From assembly GCA_041651295.1 (NCBI GenBank), contig JBAZJN010000003.1, positions 1 through 64,000 on the forward strand: a stretch of 64,000 nt of DNA, read 5' to 3'. Positions 14,760 to 23,889 of this stretch are shown here, one piece after another (the first letter of the stretch is position 1; every line of letters starts with the position of its first letter). Both the position numbers and the translations under genes were made by a program. Origin of the DNA: JBAZJN01 sp041651295 (GTDB lineage: Bacteria; Patescibacteriota; UBA1384; XYA2-FULL-43-10; CAINNR01). Under the pieces are notes generated by a model. It searched no databases. It saw only the letters and a program-made list of their open reading frames with translations, and was not told the DNA's origin.

Positions 14760-15916
14760 TTTTTTAATATTTTTTCTTTATTACAGCTTTCCCACTTCCA
14801 AGCGGTTTTTGCCATATCTGTCAAATTATATTTCGTTTTCCAACCGAGTATTTTTTCGGCTTTAGATGAATCAGCAATCGATATTGATGCATCGCCGCTT
14901 CGCCTATCCGTAATTTTATATTTTACTTTTTTCCCGGATGCTGATTCCACTGCTTTTATTACTTCCAAAACACTTGAACCATAACCTGTGGCTAAGTTGA
15001 AAATTTCCGATTTATTGTCAGATTCAAGATATTTGATGGCAAGAACATGGGCAACAGCCAAATCTGACGGATGAATATAATCTCTAACACCAGTACCGTC
15101 TTTTGTCGGATAGTCATTTCCATAAACTAAAAGTTCGGGAATTTTGCTTAAGACCGAGAGGATCGCCATTGACATTAAATTCGTTGGCTTAGGTTTTGAA
15201 TCCCCTGTTCTGCCATTTGGGTCGGCTCCGCAAACATTAAAATAGCGAAAAGCAACGTATTTGATACCCAATGTCTTATTATACTTTTCCAGGATGATTT
15301 CGTCAAGAAGTTTTGATACTCCATATACTGAAAGTGGTATACGAAGTTTAGTGACATCTTCATTAGATAATATTAATTCTTGTCGGCTATCAATCTCTGC
15401 ACTATATCTCTCGAGGAATTTTTGCAAAAACTCCTCGCCGACAACATCTTCATTTGCCCATTTCCCTTCTAACAGCGCGGCTTTTTTCGGTTTGTAGGTC
15501 TCAGTGAAAGATTCAATCCAAGGGACATCATTTTCTTTTATCGGATTACCATAAACTGCGGCTGTTGAAGATTTAATTATCAAACGACAATTGGATTTTA
15601 ACATTGCATCGAGGATGTTGATGAAGTTTAATACATTATTTTGTAAATATTTCTCCGGCTGGGTCATTGATTCGCCAACTGCTAAATAGGCGGCAAAATC
15701 GATTACCGCTTCGGGTTGGTGTTTTTTGAACACTTGAAAAACATCTGCTCTATCTTCTAATGAGATCTTTTCCAATGTTATATTTGCCGGCAACAATTCC
15801 TTGTGCCCGGCCCGCAGATCGTCTATAACTATGACCTGATATTTTTTTGCTAATAATTCCAGTACCGTGTGTGACCCGATATATCCGGCTCCTCCGGTAA
15901 CAAAAATCTTTTTCAT
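14756..15916 (-). CDS. galE: UDP-glucose 4-epimerase with a ~50-aa insertion
   Basis: 386 aa against about 330 usual. Rossmann NAD site TGGAGYIGSHTV, DFAAYLAVGESMTQP, SSTAAVYGNP, catalytic YGVSK, and the substrate region RYFNVCGADP, VRDYIHPSDLAVAHV. Between VYGNP and YGVSK lies an extra segment of about 50 residues (ESFTETYKPKKAALLEGKW, FLERYSAEID), a helical insertion near the active site. It interconverts UDP-glucose and UDP-galactose for surface glycans. Translationally coupled to def-fmt. Confidence 0.92.
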   Translation of the reverse strand: MKKIFVTGGAGYIGSHTVLELLAKKYQVIVIDDLRAGHKELLPANITLEKISLEDRADVFQVFKKHQPEAVIDFAAYLAVGESMTQPEKYLQNNVLNFINILDAMLKSNCRLIIKSSTAAVYGNPIKENDVPWIESFTETYKPKKAALLEGKWANEDVVGEEFLQKFLERYSAEIDSRQELILSNEDVTKLRIPLSVYGVSKLLDEIILEKYNKTLGIKYVAFRYFNVCGADPNGRTGDSKPKPTNLMSMAILSVLSKIPELLVYGNDYPTKDGTGVRDYIHPSDLAVAHVLAIKYLESDNKSEIFNLATGYGSSVLEVIKAVESASGKKVKYKITDRRSGDASISIADSSKAEKILGWKTKYNLTDMAKTAWKWESCNKEKILKK

Positions 15917-15977
15917 AGAAAAAATTTTAAATAATTAATGCCTTTAGTCAGAGTATAACAAAATAAGTGCAATTTTC

Positions 15978-16006
15978 TAGACAAAAAAAATATTTTTTGC
16001 TAAAAT
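15978..16006 (+). promoter_or_regulatory. Promoter of the zinc-ribbon gene
   Basis: TAGACA (15978-15983), a 17-nt spacer and TAAAAT (16001-16006). The start codon is 44 nt downstream. Confidence 0.55.
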
Positions 16007-16049
16007 TCTGGCAGATTGACAGACTGGACCCATTTAGGGAGATTTAGTT

Positions 16050-16271
16050 ATGACCCGTGGAGGAAATCGCCGCGCCGCCAATAGGCTGTTCGCCGGACCA
16101 TTCGCTGCTCAACTCGCTCGACAAGCCGAGGAAGCTGCCAAGTCGGAGGCAGCCGCTGATTACCAGCGAACTGGCCAAGTACCAACCGGATACAGGACCT
16201 GCCCCTACTGCCATATGCTCAACATTTCCGACGCAACCTATTGCAAACAATGTGATCGCTTCATTAGGTAG
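16050..16271 (+). CDS. GC-rich small protein with C-terminal zinc ribbon
   Basis: 73 aa. A basic, Ala-rich helical N-terminal part (RRAANRLFAGPFAAQLARQA) is followed by a CPYC...CKQC zinc ribbon (TCPYCHMLNISDATYCKQCD). AGGGAG lies 9 nt before the ATG, and promoter and terminator frame the gene closely, so it is a self-contained unit. Base composition is GC-rich against galE and priA on either side. Similar zinc ribbons occur in ribosome- and RNA-associated small proteins; no family recognised. Confidence 0.8.
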   Translation: MTRGGNRRAANRLFAGPFAAQLARQAEEAAKSEAAADYQRTGQVPTGYRTCPYCHMLNISDATYCKQCDRFIR

Positions 16272-16291
16272 CCGCCCGCAAGGATCACTAC

Positions 16292-16316
16292 CCAGGCCAC
16301 CAGGCCTGGTTTTTTT
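16292..16316 (+). terminator. Terminator of the zinc-ribbon gene
   Basis: CCAGGCC, loop ACCA, GGCCTGG and seven T. Confidence 0.92.
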
Positions 16317-18297
16317 AAAGCAGATTCAACGCATCAACATCCCAAGTCAGAGACACGAATTGAGAAAAAAGAGATGAAATATCTTTATTGGGTAAATTTT
16401 TTGATTTTATAATAATTTGATAACGGTATTTGTTATGTAACCGCCCGAAGAAACACGGCCCCGGCCCGATTATTTCAATGCCTTTCTCTTTTAGGTTAAC
16501 CGCTAGTTTTCTAATATCTTCTCTAGCCTTGCTTTCAGATTTATTTTCCGATAGTACTCGTATCAAATGCGAAGCCGGCGGATAATTTTTAGCTAATCTT
16601 TTATCGATCTCAGCCTGATAAAATCCTTCAAAGTCATGTAGGGCGGCAAATTTGATAGCGGCAGAATTTGGCCAATAAGTTTGGATAATTGTCTGCCCCA
16701 ATTTTTGTCTTCGACCGGATCGCCCGGAAACTTGAGTAATTAAACGAAATATTTTTTCTGAAGCTCGAAAATGTGGCATATGAAGTCCGACATCAGCAGA
16801 AATTATGCCAACAAGTGATACTCCCGGGATATCAAAACCTTTGGCCAAAATTTGCGTTCCAATTACTATGTCAAACTTGTGATCCCGAAAATCCTCGTAA
16901 AACTGTTCATACTCATTATGATTATGTAATACTTTTGCATCAACCCGCTTTATCCTAGCTTTCGGAAAAAGTCTTTTTATCTCTAATTCAATTTTTTCGA
17001 CGCCAGAACCAAAGTACCTAATTCGAATACTGCCGCAATCGGGACACTTTGCCGGAACCGCTAGTTTTTTTTGGCAATGATGGCAAATTAAATAGTTTCC
17101 ACTCTGATCAAGGTGTTGAATCATTGGAATTTCACAATTTGAGCAGCTAACGACAAAACCACAATCACGGCAGGAAACGAAAGTCGCCATGCCACGACGA
17201 TTCAAAAATAATAGGGCTTGTTCCTTCTTTTTTAAAACGCGTAATATTGCTTCCTGCAGTTTTTCGGATATAGGTGAATAATTTTCTTTTTTAATTTCAT
17301 TTTTTAAGTCAATAGTTTCTGCGACTGGCAACATCAATGAATTATAACGGCCTGACATTTTAAAAAGATCGTATATACCATTTTCAGCTTTATAATATGT
17401 TTCAATTCTTGGAGTTGCGGAGCCGAGGACCAAAAGTGCACCAAGCTTTTGTGACATTTTTTCCGCCAGGACGACAGCATCATATCGCGGATTTTGTTCC
17501 TGTTTGTAAGATTCTTCCTGTTCCTCATCAATAATTATCAAGCCAATTCTTTCATTTGGAACCAATAAAGCGCTGCGCGGTCCGACAATAATCTTTTTTT
17601 CTCCAGCGGAAAATGATTTATAACAACTAAACTTTTCTGATTTCGAGAGTCCGGAATGCATTAACACAACATCTTGACCAAAAACTTGCTCAAAGCGCTC
17701 TATATTTTGTGGCGTCAAGACTATTTCTGGCACTAGCAAGACAACTGATTTTCCAAGTTCAATAGTTTTTTTGGCTAGATGAAGATAAATCTCTGTTTTG
17801 CCCGATCCGGTCACTCCATATATCAACGCCGGTTTTTTCTTTTTGACAACTAGATTTTGTGATAATCTGTCAAAAATATTTTTCTGATCAGTTGTCAGTG
17901 AATTCAGCTTGTATCTCTTGGCTTCTAATTTGCCTGTTTCTTGTTTCTTGTTTCTTGAAATCTTTAGCGATGGTGGCAAAAAGAGCGAAACTGCTTCCCC
18001 CGGGCTACATAAATAATATTCGGATATCCACCTTGACAGTTCAATGTATTTTTTCGGAATAACAAATTCCTGATTAATTGAGACAATTTCTCTAATTTTA
18101 AATTTTAAAGTGTCATTTTGAGCTTTAGAATTTGAAATTTGAACTTTTGATATCACTCCCCGAATCATATTTTTTCCAAAAGGAGCCTCAACTATTGCAC
18201 CAGCTACAACTTTGTTTACCAAATCCTTCGGCACCGCGTAACAAAAAACTCCTTCACCCCAACAAGTCTTTGTTTCTGGAATTACATCAATTATCAT
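16315..18297 (-). CDS. priA: Primosomal replication protein N', helicase
   Basis: 660 aa. The N-terminal 3'BD domain is followed by helicase motifs (GVTGSGKTEIY, VLLVPEIVLTPQ, IIDEEQEESYKQ, LGSATPRIETY, GTQILAKGFDIPGVSLVGI, QVSGRSGR). Between them are the paired zinc knuckles CRDCGFVVSCSNCE and CHHCQKKL...CPDCG. The family's DEEH box reads DEEQ here. It restarts stalled replication forks. The gene diverges from der across 61 bp. Confidence 0.95.
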   Translation of the reverse strand: MIIDVIPETKTCWGEGVFCYAVPKDLVNKVVAGAIVEAPFGKNMIRGVISKVQISNSKAQNDTLKFKIREIVSINQEFVIPKKYIELSRWISEYYLCSPGEAVSLFLPPSLKISRNKKQETGKLEAKRYKLNSLTTDQKNIFDRLSQNLVVKKKKPALIYGVTGSGKTEIYLHLAKKTIELGKSVVLLVPEIVLTPQNIERFEQVFGQDVVLMHSGLSKSEKFSCYKSFSAGEKKIIVGPRSALLVPNERIGLIIIDEEQEESYKQEQNPRYDAVVLAEKMSQKLGALLVLGSATPRIETYYKAENGIYDLFKMSGRYNSLMLPVAETIDLKNEIKKENYSPISEKLQEAILRVLKKKEQALLFLNRRGMATFVSCRDCGFVVSCSNCEIPMIQHLDQSGNYLICHHCQKKLAVPAKCPDCGSIRIRYFGSGVEKIELEIKRLFPKARIKRVDAKVLHNHNEYEQFYEDFRDHKFDIVIGTQILAKGFDIPGVSLVGIISADVGLHMPHFRASEKIFRLITQVSGRSGRRQKLGQTIIQTYWPNSAAIKFAALHDFEGFYQAEIDKRLAKNYPPASHLIRVLSENKSESKAREDIRKLAVNLKEKGIEIIGPGPCFFGRLHNKYRYQIIIKSKNLPNKDISSLFSQFVSLTWDVDALNLL

Positions 18298-18358
18298 TGA
18301 AAAAATATTAAATTTGTGTTATTGTAATATATATTATTCTTACTGCTATCATAATCAG

Positions 18359-19696
18359 ATGAACACAAAATTACAACAACAACCAAAAGTTGCAATTGTT
18401 GGCAGGCCGAACGTCGGCAAGTCGACATTTTTTAATAGAATAGTAGGCAAAAGAAGGGCCATAGAATCCGAGATACCGGGGACAACTCGTGACAGAATTT
18501 ATGCCGATGCTGATTGGTGCGGAAAGGCTTTCACATTAATTGATACGGCAGGTTTAACCGATGAAAAATCCGGTGACGAATTGGTTAACCTAACAGAAAA
18601 GAGTGCCAAGTTTGCAATAGAGCAGGCGGATATTATCGTTTTTATTATTGACCAAGCCGAAATTTCAGCCAGTGATAAAAAAATCGCAAAAACCTTACAC
18701 AGTGGTGGTAAAAAAACTTTTTTAGTTGCAAATAAAGCTGATAATTCAGGTCGAGAAATTGTTAACAAAGAGATGTTCTCACTTGGTTTCGGCGAGCCGT
18801 CATTTGTGTCGGCGATATCGGGACGGGGTGTAGCAGATTTTCTGGACAAATTGACTAGCAATTTTGATAATGCACAGCAATCCATTAAGAAAACATTAGA
18901 CATTAAAGTTGCTATCATCGGACGACCGAATGTTGGTAAATCAACTTTACTAAACTCTCTCTCGGGACAGGAAAAAGCAGTCGTCTCTACTACCCCGGGG
19001 ACCACAAGAGACACAATGGACGAAATTATTACGCACAAAGGCAAAACTATCAGTTTTGTAGATACAGCGGGCATAAGAAGGAGAGGAAAAGTCGAGTCGG
19101 GTATTGAAAAGTTCTCAATAATTAGGACTATGTCAGCCATAAAAAACAGCGAGGTAGTTGTAGTTTTGGTTGACGCAGATGAAGGACTAACGAATCAAGA
19201 CACTCATATTGTCGGCGAGGCTAAAGAACAAGGCAAATCTATAATTATTGGCGTTAACAAATTTGATCTACTGGACGGAGAAAATGATACTGATCAAAAA
19301 AACAAAATGTCGGAGATTTTAGGTTATATGCAAGAAAACCTGGCATTCGTACCTTTTGTCCCGGTAATTTTTATCTCCGCAAGAGAAAAACAAAACTTAA
19401 ATGTGCTCTTAAACAAGATTGTTGAAATTCATGATCAGAGATATTTGGAAATTGATAAATCAGTTCTTAAAAAAGTAATTAAAGAAGCTTTGGAAAAAAA
19501 TCCGCAGTTACCAAAGATTATTGATTTTTATCAAAATAATACTAACCCGATTGTTTTTAAATTGGTTTCAAAGAATCCAAAACTCTTTCATTTTTCACAC
19601 TTAAGATATTTAGAAAATCGTATTCGAGATAATTTTCCATTCATGGGTACCCCGATTTTTATCGATCTAATCACAAACAAAAAATCATCTAAATGA
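18359..19696 (+). CDS. der: Ribosome biogenesis GTPase Der (EngA)
   Basis: 445 aa from ATG at 18359. Two tandem GTPase domains, each with G1 (VGRPNVGKSTFFN, IGRPNVGKSTLLN), G3 (DTAGL, DTAGI) and G4 (NKAD, NKFD), then a C-terminal KH-like domain ending near FMGTPIFIDL. It acts in 50S subunit maturation. It starts opposite priA. Confidence 0.97.
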   Translation: MNTKLQQQPKVAIVGRPNVGKSTFFNRIVGKRRAIESEIPGTTRDRIYADADWCGKAFTLIDTAGLTDEKSGDELVNLTEKSAKFAIEQADIIVFIIDQAEISASDKKIAKTLHSGGKKTFLVANKADNSGREIVNKEMFSLGFGEPSFVSAISGRGVADFLDKLTSNFDNAQQSIKKTLDIKVAIIGRPNVGKSTLLNSLSGQEKAVVSTTPGTTRDTMDEIITHKGKTISFVDTAGIRRRGKVESGIEKFSIIRTMSAIKNSEVVVVLVDADEGLTNQDTHIVGEAKEQGKSIIIGVNKFDLLDGENDTDQKNKMSEILGYMQENLAFVPFVPVIFISAREKQNLNVLLNKIVEIHDQRYLEIDKSVLKKVIKEALEKNPQLPKIIDFYQNNTNPIVFKLVSKNPKLFHFSHLRYLENRIRDNFPFMGTPIFIDLITNKKSSK

Positions 19697-19740
19697 TGAT
19701 GCTCGTCCCATAAACTTTAATGTAATTTACATCATCCGGT

Positions 19741-20382
19741 TTAATACGATTGCTTGCTCCAGAGCTTGAATCTTTCCAGTGGCGTAACTGTTAGCCACAC
19801 ACGACCGATAATATTTGCTTTCGGAAGAACTCCCCACTCCCGTGAATCTGAAGAGTGTTCTCGGTTGTCGCCAAGAACGAAAAACTCATCGGATTTTAGC
19901 GTCAACTTGAAATCCTCTTTGTTAATTTCGTTACTGTAGATACTTGTTTTAACATCGGGCAGCAGATAATTTTCAGTTAATTGTTGAAATGGACCGTCTG
20001 GAGTTTTCCCCACCATAACTTTGTTGTCCTTGATATTTACAGTCTCTCCCGGAAGACCAATGACTCTTTTGATATATATAATTGATGGATTCTTAGGATA
20101 TCGAAAAATGACCACGTCACCCCTATTTGGCGCTTTGAAATCATAGGAAATCTTTTCAGCAATCAAGTACTCGTTATTAACAAATGTCTGAGTCATGGAA
20201 TCACCATCAACAACAAATGGCTGAATAACAAAATATCTAATTGCAAAGGCAATTAGCATCACTACAACAAAAGTCTTAACTAAATCAAGCAGGAAAGAAA
20301 AAAATCCGACTGCTCCAGTTTTTCCGGGATTGATTTTGTTTAGAGTTTCGCTTTCGGACTGTTCGTTTTTATTATCATCCAT
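19741..20382 (-). CDS. lepB: Signal peptidase I
   Basis: 213 aa from ATG at 20382. One membrane segment (about residues 25-47) is followed by the catalytic serine box VDGDSMTQTF, the lysine box YIKRVIGLPGE, and box E GDNREHSSDSREWG. It removes signal peptides from secreted proteins outside the membrane. Convergent with der and divergent from lgt-dksA-lspA, so the main secretion-maturation enzymes cluster here. Confidence 0.95.
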   Translation of the reverse strand: MDDNKNEQSESETLNKINPGKTGAVGFFSFLLDLVKTFVVVMLIAFAIRYFVIQPFVVDGDSMTQTFVNNEYLIAEKISYDFKAPNRGDVVIFRYPKNPSIIYIKRVIGLPGETVNIKDNKVMVGKTPDGPFQQLTENYLLPDVKTSIYSNEINKEDFKLTLKSDEFFVLGDNREHSSDSREWGVLPKANIIGRVWLTVTPLERFKLWSKQSY

Positions 20383-20480
20383 TACTTTTATTTTAGTATT
20401 ACTATTACATGTTAGCAATTATTGACAGCGGTAGTCAATATGAATTAGACTGAACTAAAGATAAAAAATTAAATGCGATT

Positions 20481-21218
20481 ATGAGAATCGTCTTGTTTTC
20501 AATTTTTGGATACAATATCTACAGTCATGGCGTGTTTTTGACATTGGCACTGGTCATTGGCGGTTATTTGTTATTTCGATTCGCGAAGAAAGAAAATGCA
20601 AATACCGATCGGTTTTTAAGCAACTATATTATCTCTGTTATTTCGGCCTTAATAGCAGCCAGAATCGGTTTTCTGGCAACTAATCTGTCTCTGTATCGTA
20701 ATTACTCTGACATATACAAATACTGGCAAGGAGGATTGGTTTCCTTTGCCGGCTTTATTGTCGGCGCAGCGGTATTCTTTCTCTTGCTCAGGGCCCAAAA
20801 GCAAAAAATTGCCCTTTGGTTGGATCTCTCTAGTATTGTTTTCCCTCTGGCTATCGCAATCGGCAGAATCGGTTGTGTTTTAGCCGGAGAGGTTGGCAAA
20901 AGATATTACGGAACCTTCGCATACTACAATCATTTTCCTGTTACTGCTTTCGAAATTTATCTTGGATTGGTCGTATTCTCAATTAACCTAGCAATTTATA
21001 CTTATGCCAGAAAATATCTGATTAAATATTTCTTGTTTTTGAATTTTATTATGCTCTACTCTCTCGGGAGAGTGTTTATCGATACATACAGGGCTGATAA
21101 ATCTTTGATTATTGGTATTAACCTGAGCCAGTTGACTTCTTTTGTAATTTTCACCGCAGCATTCTTTGTTTTCAGTATATACTATATCAAGAGAAAGGGG
21201 GGAATTAATGAAAATTGA
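20481..21218 (+). CDS. lgt: Prolipoprotein diacylglyceryl transferase, divergent
   Basis: 245 aa, about seven membrane helices. Lgt features are SHGVFLTLALVIGGYL at the N-terminus, the GGLVSFAGFIVGA segment, and AIGRIGCVLAGE in place of the usual GRIGNF(I/L)NGE, then a C-terminal LGRVFIDTYRAD segment. It transfers diacylglycerol to lipobox cysteines. lspA follows, so both lipoprotein steps are encoded together with a DksA-like gene between them. Confidence 0.85.
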   Translation: MRIVLFSIFGYNIYSHGVFLTLALVIGGYLLFRFAKKENANTDRFLSNYIISVISALIAARIGFLATNLSLYRNYSDIYKYWQGGLVSFAGFIVGAAVFFLLLRAQKQKIALWLDLSSIVFPLAIAIGRIGCVLAGEVGKRYYGTFAYYNHFPVTAFEIYLGLVVFSINLAIYTYARKYLIKYFLFLNFIMLYSLGRVFIDTYRADKSLIIGINLSQLTSFVIFTAAFFVFSIYYIKRKGGINEN

Positions 21219-21543
21219 TGAGAAATTTTTAGCCAAGCAAAAAAAACGGCTCAAAACCGAGAAGATAAAATTAGAGAAAAAAATCACAGAATTAGAAAAA
21301 TACCCGGATTATGGTCGAGGGGAAGATGATAATGCCAGGGAATTTGAAGATTTTGAAACAAATTTAAGCGTCGATACACAATTAAAACTTTTGTTAAAGA
21401 AAATTAACATAGCGCTATCTTCAATCGAAAAAAGTACATATGGCAGATGCACAATCTGCAAACAGGAAATAGAAAATGGCAGACTTAAATTGATGCCCTA
21501 CGCGGCCATTTGTGTTACATGCGAAAAGAAAACAAAAAAGTAA
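21208..21543 (+). CDS. DksA/TraR-type zinc-finger protein
   Basis: 111 aa from ATG at 21208, which follows AGGGGGG. An N-terminal coiled coil (KFLAKQKKRLKTEKIKLEKK), the D-x-x-D/E region (REFEDFETNLSVD), and a C4 zinc finger (YGRCTICKQEIENGR, AICVTCEKK). DksA proteins insert their coiled coil in the RNA polymerase secondary channel. The start overlaps lgt by 11 nt and the end overlaps lspA. Confidence 0.88.
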   Translation: MKIDEKFLAKQKKRLKTEKIKLEKKITELEKYPDYGRGEDDNAREFEDFETNLSVDTQLKLLLKKINIALSSIEKSTYGRCTICKQEIENGRLKLMPYAAICVTCEKKTKK

Positions 21544-21932
21544 ATCGTTTCTTTTTGAATTTCACATACGCCCTATTTTTAGCCTTGGGTTTCCAATTAA
21601 TAACTTATTTGATGCCGACTCAATTTGTCTACTTAAACACTAGACTAATATTTGGAACTCTTGAATCCGCAACTATTTCGATTGTTCTATTATCTCTTGC
21701 AGCGTTGATCTCAATCTATTTTTTGATAATTACAACTAAATCACGAAGACTGATAACATTTTTGTTAGCTGGGCTCATTTCTAATTTATTCGACCGGATT
21801 TTTAGAGGAGGCGTAATTGATTATATTTATATTCATGGTTTTCCAATGTTCAATATCCCGGATATCGCAATCGTAGTGACGATAACCCTCTTGGCAATTT
21901 CTGGCCTTAACAAACTAAAAAGCGCTGACTAG
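21519..21932 (+). CDS. lspA: Signal peptidase II, lipoprotein
   Basis: 137 aa from ATG at 21519, inside the end of the dksA-like gene. Four membrane segments; the catalytic aspartates lie in ISNLFDRIFRGGVIDYI and FNIPDIAI, matching the LspA blocks GGxxNxxDR and FNxAD. It cleaves prolipoproteins after Lgt has lipidated them. Last gene of lgt-dksA-lspA; an AGCGCT-centred hairpin (21921-21941) follows. Confidence 0.9.
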   Translation: MRKENKKVNRFFLNFTYALFLALGFQLITYLMPTQFVYLNTRLIFGTLESATISIVLLSLAALISIYFLIITTKSRRLITFLLAGLISNLFDRIFRGGVIDYIYIHGFPMFNIPDIAIVVTITLLAISGLNKLKSAD

Positions 21933-21963
21933 CGCTTTTTAGTTATGACCAAACCTGAATGAT

Positions 21964-22311
21964 TTATTTAGTGACTTGTTTAACTAGCTCTGCAAACGCT
22001 TCCGACTCAGTTTTTGCCATCTCTGCCATTACCTTTCGATTTAGTTCGATTTTTTGATCTGACAGCTTATTAATGAATTCCGAGTATGTAATTCCGTTTA
22101 TTTTACAAGCGGCATTTATAGAAATTATCCAAGAAGCCCTAAAATCTCTCTTTTTTCTTCGACGATCAATAAAAGCATTTGTTCCAGCTTTTAGTACTGC
22201 CTGTTTTGCCAGTTTAACGGAACTTCTTCGGCTAGACTTCATACCCTTAGTTTTGGCTAAAAGTCTTTTATGTTTTGCATTAGTTGTAACTCCACGCTTA
22301 ACTCTCGACAT
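21964..22311 (-). CDS. rplT: 50S ribosomal protein L20
   Basis: 115 aa from ATG at 22311 (MSRVKRGVTTNAKHK), preceded by GAGGA. The typical basic extension is followed by RRRKKRDFRASWIISINAA and GITYSEFINKL. It binds 23S rRNA early in assembly. It lies 1 nt after the rpmI stop in the infC-rpmI-rplT operon; in other bacteria L20 represses this operon. Confidence 0.97.
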   Translation of the reverse strand: MSRVKRGVTTNAKHKRLLAKTKGMKSSRRSSVKLAKQAVLKAGTNAFIDRRRKKRDFRASWIISINAACKINGITYSEFINKLSDQKIELNRKVMAEMAKTESEAFAELVKQVTK

Positions 22312-22312
22312 C

Positions 22313-22498
22313 TTATCCTCTTCCAATTAGTTTTTTGACTCTCTTCTGGTCATTCTTGCTAACTGCGACCATACCTTTTTTTCGATCAGATTTATTCGTT
22401 AAAAGATGATTCTTTGCAGCTGGGATTCGAAGAATCTTACCGCTTCCGGTAATTTTGAATCTTTTAATTGACGTCTTGTGTGTTTTCAATTTCGGCAT
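22313..22498 (-). CDS. rpmI: 50S ribosomal protein L35
   Basis: 61 aa, basic, with the family opening MPKLKTHKTSIKRFKITGSG and AAKNHLLTNKS. Its first 35 nt overlap the end of infC in another frame, an unusually long overlap that suggests coupled translation. Confidence 0.97.
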   Translation of the reverse strand: MPKLKTHKTSIKRFKITGSGKILRIPAAKNHLLTNKSDRKKGMVAVSKNDQKRVKKLIGRG

Positions 22499-23018
22499 CT
22501 TGACCTTGTGAATTTTTTCTCTTAATTAAATTGACTTTGATTTGATTCCCTAATTTTTTTGGTTCTTCTTGCAATTCCATGCCGGCAATATCGGCAAACT
22601 TTTTAATTACTTCTATTGCCCGGTTTGCGAAGATATTTTCACGTCCGCGTAATCTAAGCGAAATGTTTATTTTGTGACCTTTTTCGGATAATTCTTTGGC
22701 CTTGTTAGCTTTGACTTGAAGATCATGATCACCAATTTTCGCCGATAATCTGATTTCTTTGTCCTCAAATATCTTGGATTTCTGCTTGTTGTCTTTATCT
22801 TTTTTTTCTTGCTCGTATTTAAAGCGGCCAAAATCCATGATTCTGGCAACTGGAGGATTAGAATTCGGAGAAATTTCCACCAAGTCTAAGCCGGCTTGAC
22901 GGGCCAATGATAAGGCCGAAAACAAAGATTGAACACCATGTGATGTCCCATCCTCATCGATCAGTAATACTCTTGCAGCCCGAATCCGATCGTTGACTCG
23001 AAGAAAATTTTTGCTTAT
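22464..23018 (-). CDS. infC: Translation initiation factor IF-3, probable ATA start
   Basis: 184 aa if it starts at ATA 23018-23016. The frame upstream of the first ATG (22925) encodes the required N-terminus: SKNFLRVNDRIRAARVLLID and EDGTSHGVQS. AGGAG lies 6 nt before the ATA. infC genes use rare start codons (AUU and relatives) so that IF-3 can control its own synthesis, so AUA fits. C-terminal motifs are PPVARIMDFGRFKYEQ, GDHDLQVKANKA and RGRENIFANRAIE. First gene of infC-rpmI-rplT. Confidence 0.9.
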   Translation of the reverse strand: MSKNFLRVNDRIRAARVLLIDEDGTSHGVQSLFSALSLARQAGLDLVEISPNSNPPVARIMDFGRFKYEQEKKDKDNKQKSKIFEDKEIRLSAKIGDHDLQVKANKAKELSEKGHKINISLRLRGRENIFANRAIEVIKKFADIAGMELQEEPKKLGNQIKVNLIKRKNSQGQDAEIENTQDVN

Positions 23019-23102
23019 CTTGGTCTCCTATGTCCTCTGTAGCCGTGGCGAAGGAAGATTAATTCCTAACAAAAGTAATACTAACAAATTACTCAAGTTT
23101 GG

Positions 23103-23870
23103 TCAAGCATTTAAGCTCTTCTTTGTAATCAATCGGATAGTTTTTTGCGATATGCCAAATGTTGCCGGTGTTTTAGCAAAGGGCCGACCATCAACAAGAA
23201 TGGACAGTTGGCGAGGAGAAAATAATCTAAGCCCATCACTGCGAATAATTGTTGCGTCTTTCTCTTTAGCGCCTGGAACAGAGCCGACAGCCCGCTTCAA
23301 TCTACTCCAAATGGTATCAAATTTTGGATCAACGCTTTTCATAATCACATCCAAGAGTCCTGGATCTTTTTTGTTGACTCCGGGCATAACATTTGCAATA
23401 TAAAGCTCCCGAGCCTTTGCCTGGACAATATAATTCTCAAACTCCAAAGTCAGAGATGCAGGCCGCTCCAAATCAACTTCGCAATAACTAAAAAAAACAT
23501 GCTTTTCATTAAGTATCCCTACTCTCGTATCAGTAATTTTTCTATATCTAAGACTGGTAGCCGCCTCTTCCCAGGTTGTGACGCCGATTGTCTTTAAAAT
23601 ATTGTCGCTGGCCTTCAGCGGCACAATACCAAAAGCCTGCTGTTTGGAGAGCATAACTGCTGCTACTTCATCTATTAAGTCATCCGAACCGATTGCAACA
23701 ATTGTCGAGTAGCCTTTAAAAACGCCTTGCTCGGCTAAATCCCTCGCCGGCCGAATTCTATCAGGAATCACAAACTCACCGGAGATACCAAGCCCTGACA
23801 AGTAATCCTTTATAACTTCGATCTGCCGGCGATTTTTGCACTTTCTGACATCAAAAATATAATAGTACAT
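23103..23870 (-). CDS. Diacylglycerol/lipid-kinase-like protein with a degenerate nucleotide loop
   Basis: 255 aa. The N-terminal half follows the DAGK/YegS fold: IRPARDLAEQG, then IVAIGSDDLIDEVAAVML where the family has GGDGTxxEV, then FGIVPLKASDNILKTIG where it has GxIPxGTGNDFA. The GGDGT glycines are lost, so phosphotransfer is doubtful. The C-terminal part has a beta-rich stretch and RLFSPRQLSILVDGR. It precedes the bactofilin gene's end by 19 nt in the same orientation, downstream of it. Confidence 0.5.
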   Translation of the reverse strand: MYYYIFDVRKCKNRRQIEVIKDYLSGLGISGEFVIPDRIRPARDLAEQGVFKGYSTIVAIGSDDLIDEVAAVMLSKQQAFGIVPLKASDNILKTIGVTTWEEAATSLRYRKITDTRVGILNEKHVFFSYCEVDLERPASLTLEFENYIVQAKARELYIANVMPGVNKKDPGLLDVIMKSVDPKFDTIWSRLKRAVGSVPGAKEKDATIIRSDGLRLFSPRQLSILVDGRPFAKTPATFGISQKTIRLITKKSLNA

Positions 23871-23889
23871 TTATTAGTGCCAGCTTAAT

